A DNA stretch of 7,063 nt from Candidatus Benthicola azotiphorus (GTDB lineage Bacteria > Gemmatimonadota > Gemmatimonadetes > Palauibacterales > Palauibacteraceae). A program made the position numbers and the translations under genes. The stretch spans positions 1-7,063 of the forward strand of contig CANPVW010000080.1 in assembly GCA_947581745.1 (NCBI GenBank). The letters are read 5' to 3'. Positions 6,221 through 7,063 of the stretch are shown piece after piece (positions within the stretch are counted from its first letter, which is position 1; each line of letters opens with the position of its first letter). The notes below the pieces were generated by a model, which worked only from the letters and a program-made list of their open reading frames with translations, did no database searches and was not told the origin of the DNA.

Positions 6221-6228
6221 CGAACGCA

Positions 6229-6681
6229 ATGCGGGACTACGAAGTCGTTTACATCTTCAAATCCTCCCTGACCACCGACGAGATCGAGGCGCGACTGGAA
6301 GGCTACCACGCCAGGATCCTGGCGGGGGAGGGGAGCGAGATCACGGCGGTCGAGCACTGGGGAAAGCGCCAGCTGGCGTATCCGATCGACCGGAACGACA
6401 ACGGCTACTACGTCGTGACCCAGTTCACGGCCTCTCCAACCGTCCTTCCCGAATTCGAGCGAGCCCTCAAGCTTGATGACGATCTCCTGCGGCACCTGGT
6501 GGTGCTGTCGGAGGGCGAGTTGCCGGTTCCGGCGCCGCTCGGCGATCGGAGCGACCGCCGGGGCGATGACGACGATGAGGACGACGATCACGGGCGAAGG
6601 CGGCGGGGGCGCGACGATGACGACGATGGAGACGATGATGATGACGATGATGATGACGACAACGAAGACGGGGAGGACTGA
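6229..6681 (+). CDS. rpsF: 30S ribosomal protein S6 with a long Asp-rich C-terminal tail
   Basis: S6 binds the platform of the small subunit as a partner of S18. Residues 1-~97 form the normal S6 ferredoxin-like domain: MRDYEVVYIFKSSLT at the start, then AVEHWGKRQLAYPIDRNDNGYYVV (40-63) and LDDDLLRHLVVL (82-93). The 150-residue protein continues with about 50 extra low-complexity residues. These are an Asp block (113-120), an Arg block GRRRRGR (122-128), DDDDD (129-133), ten consecutive Asp (135-144) and NEDGED. Some S6 proteins carry acidic tails, and E. coli S6 receives Glu residues from RimK, but this encoded run is longer and mostly Asp. The start follows a good SD (6214-6220). The tail's last codons contain the rpsR SD. 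The stop is 3 bases before rpsR, so the two are very likely cotranslated. Confidence 0.97.
   Translation: MRDYEVVYIFKSSLTTDEIEARLEGYHARILAGEGSEITAVEHWGKRQLAYPIDRNDNGYYVVTQFTASPTVLPEFERALKLDDDLLRHLVVLSEGELPVPAPLGDRSDRRGDDDDEDDDHGRRRRGRDDDDDGDDDDDDDDDDNEDGED
6564..6669 (+). repeat. GAY (GAC/GAT) trinucleotide tract coding the S6 acidic tail
   Basis: Two runs of GAT/GAC codons, broken by an Arg-coding segment (CGA AGG CGG CGG, near 6595-6606), encode the Asp blocks. The longest has ten GAY codons in a row (6631-6660). GAT is frequent here, making the tract less GC-rich than its surroundings. Triplet gain or loss would change tail length without shifting the frame. Confidence 0.85.
6671..6677 (+). 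promoter_or_regulatory. rpsR ribosome-binding site inside the end of rpsF
   Basis: GGGAGGA lies within the last codons of rpsF (Gly-Glu-Asp) and ends 7 bases before the rpsR ATG at 6685. This ties the sequence of the S6 C-terminus to rpsR initiation. Confidence 0.75.
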
Positions 6682-6684
6682 GCC

Positions 6685-6903
6685 ATGGGTTTCCGAAAGG
6701 TATGCAAGTTCTGCGAACGCAACGTGGAGCGGATGGACTACAAGGACGCCGACACGTTGGGACGGATGATCACCGACCGCGGCAAGATCCTCCCGCGGCG
6801 GGCGACGGGCACCTGCGCCCGTCACCAGCGTCAGCTCGGGACGGCGATCAAGCGGGCGAGATACCTGGCCCTGATCCCGTACATCCAGGGTTACCACTCC
6901 TGA
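6685..6903 (+). CDS. rpsR: 30S ribosomal protein S18
   Basis: S18 forms a heterodimer with S6 on the 16S rRNA platform. The 72-residue protein has normal length and sequence: KVCKFCERN at the N-terminus, MDYKDADTLGRMITDRGKIL in the middle, and the RNA-binding block LPRRATGTCARHQRQLGTAIKRARYLALIPY. Cys7, Cys10, Cys44 and His47 form a possible zinc-binding set. Many S18 proteins keep only part of it, so this looks like the zinc-binding (C+) version. The ATG is 3 bases after the rpsF stop and has a strong SD. Confidence 0.98.
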   Translation: MGFRKVCKFCERNVERMDYKDADTLGRMITDRGKILPRRATGTCARHQRQLGTAIKRARYLALIPYIQGYHS

Positions 6904-6939
6904 CCGGGCAGTGATCGGGCCGACGGGGGACACCGGATC

Positions 6940-7063
6940 GTGACCGAGCGAGGCTGGACGCTCTCGAGAGCCGCGGCGCTGGTGGTCGCGACGGTTCTTC
7001 TCGCGCCCATGAGCCCGGTGTGGCTGGTCTTCGTCCCCTTCGCACTTCTCCTGCTCGCGTTCA
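6940..7063 (+). CDS. Membrane protein, N-terminal fragment (possibly DUF2232/YybS-like), runs off right edge
   Basis: A GTG start at 6940 follows GGGGGA (6925-6930) at 9-base spacing, 36 bases after the rpsR stop. The frame is open to the window edge (41 codons). After a short N-terminus with positive charges (VTERGWTLSR) comes a hydrophobic stretch (AAALVVATVLLAPM), then SPVWLVFVPFALLLLAF, which looks like the start of two membrane helices. In many bacteria a DUF2232/YybS-type membrane protein lies between rpsR and rplI, which makes that family the first guess. The fragment is too short to confirm it by sequence. Confidence 0.6.
   Translation, partial: MTERGWTLSRAAALVVATVLLAPMSPVWLVFVPFALLLLAF

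Larger units (their letters stand above)
6084..6228 (+). promoter_or_regulatory. Structured rpsF 5' leader, candidate S6:S18 control element
   Basis: This 145-base gap is the longest within the gene run. It holds two strong hairpins (6126-6153 and 6181-6202) and four complementary segments: CCTCC (6132-6136), AGGAGG (6140-6145), CTCCT (6176-6180) and the rpsF SD AGGAG (6216-6220). CTCCT can pair with the SD and close a structure around the second hairpin, leaving a 3' internal loop that contains ACCGA (6211-6215). Many bacteria have an rpsF leader bound by the S6:S18 complex through a CCG-bearing internal loop, so autoregulation is plausible. CTCCT could instead pair with the upstream AGGAGG and free the SD. 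The pairing is seen in the sequence; the function is inferred. Confidence 0.45.

Noticed and set aside
6166..6228. Upstream in-frame start for rpsF
   Set aside because: No SD precedes it, the extra 21 residues are not S6-like, and the segment contains the hairpin II leader structure. A strong SD selects the ATG at 6229.
6559..6680. Phase-variable repeat switching S6 on and off
   Set aside because: The repeat unit is three bases, so length changes keep the frame. It can vary tail length but not switch expression.
6019..6933. 304-residue - strand frame with a Val/Ile-rich hydrophobic stretch
   Set aside because: The hydrophobic stretch is the antisense reading of the S6 GAY tract. The frame lies opposite rpsF and rpsR, which are certain genes.

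Overview
The window is a GC-rich, almost fully coding stretch of bacterial chromosome. It holds seven genes on the + strand: six complete and one cut by the right edge. An eighth gene on the - strand is cut by the left edge. All complete genes belong to well-known families. The gene order (prs, rplY, pth, ..., rpsF, rpsR, a small membrane protein) is a housekeeping arrangement seen in deltaproteobacteria-like and FCB-type bacteria. The Prs sequence (DRKDQPRVS motif) and the K+-dependent pyrophosphatase fit such a lineage. I cannot name the phylum from this window; an FCB-type or related uncultured group is only a guess. I see no phage, insertion sequence, CRISPR array, tRNA, rRNA or toxin-antitoxin signature.

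Layout. Positions 1-282 (-) encode the N-terminal part of an NADH/NAD+ pyrophosphatase (NudC). It diverges across a ~175-base gap from a MscS-family mechanosensitive channel (458-1579, +). A good sigma70-type promoter lies across the stop codon of that channel gene and starts the main gene run: prs (PRPP synthetase), rplY/ctc (ribosomal protein L25), pth (peptidyl-tRNA hydrolase), hppA (membrane ion-pumping pyrophosphatase), rpsF (S6), rpsR (S18), and the start of a membrane protein in the slot often held by a DUF2232/YybS-type gene. Gaps in the run are short (63, 18, 43, 145, 3 and 36 bases) and most starts have a clear Shine-Dalgarno sequence.

How they fit together. Prs makes PRPP for nucleotide synthesis. 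L25, S6 and S18 are ribosomal proteins, and Pth recycles peptidyl-tRNAs. Nucleotide and aminoacyl-tRNA synthesis release pyrophosphate, which HppA can hydrolyse to pump Na+ and/or H+. HppA therefore fits the run metabolically even though it is not a usual member.

The most notable points are: (1) an unusually long Asp-rich tail on S6, built from a GAY trinucleotide tract, alongside an acidic tail on L25; (2) a structured 145-base rpsF leader with alternating anti-SD/SD segments, a candidate S6:S18 autoregulatory or switch element; (3) hppA inside a translation gene run, with residues that point to a K+-dependent, probably Na+-pumping type. I found no convincing new multi-gene system.
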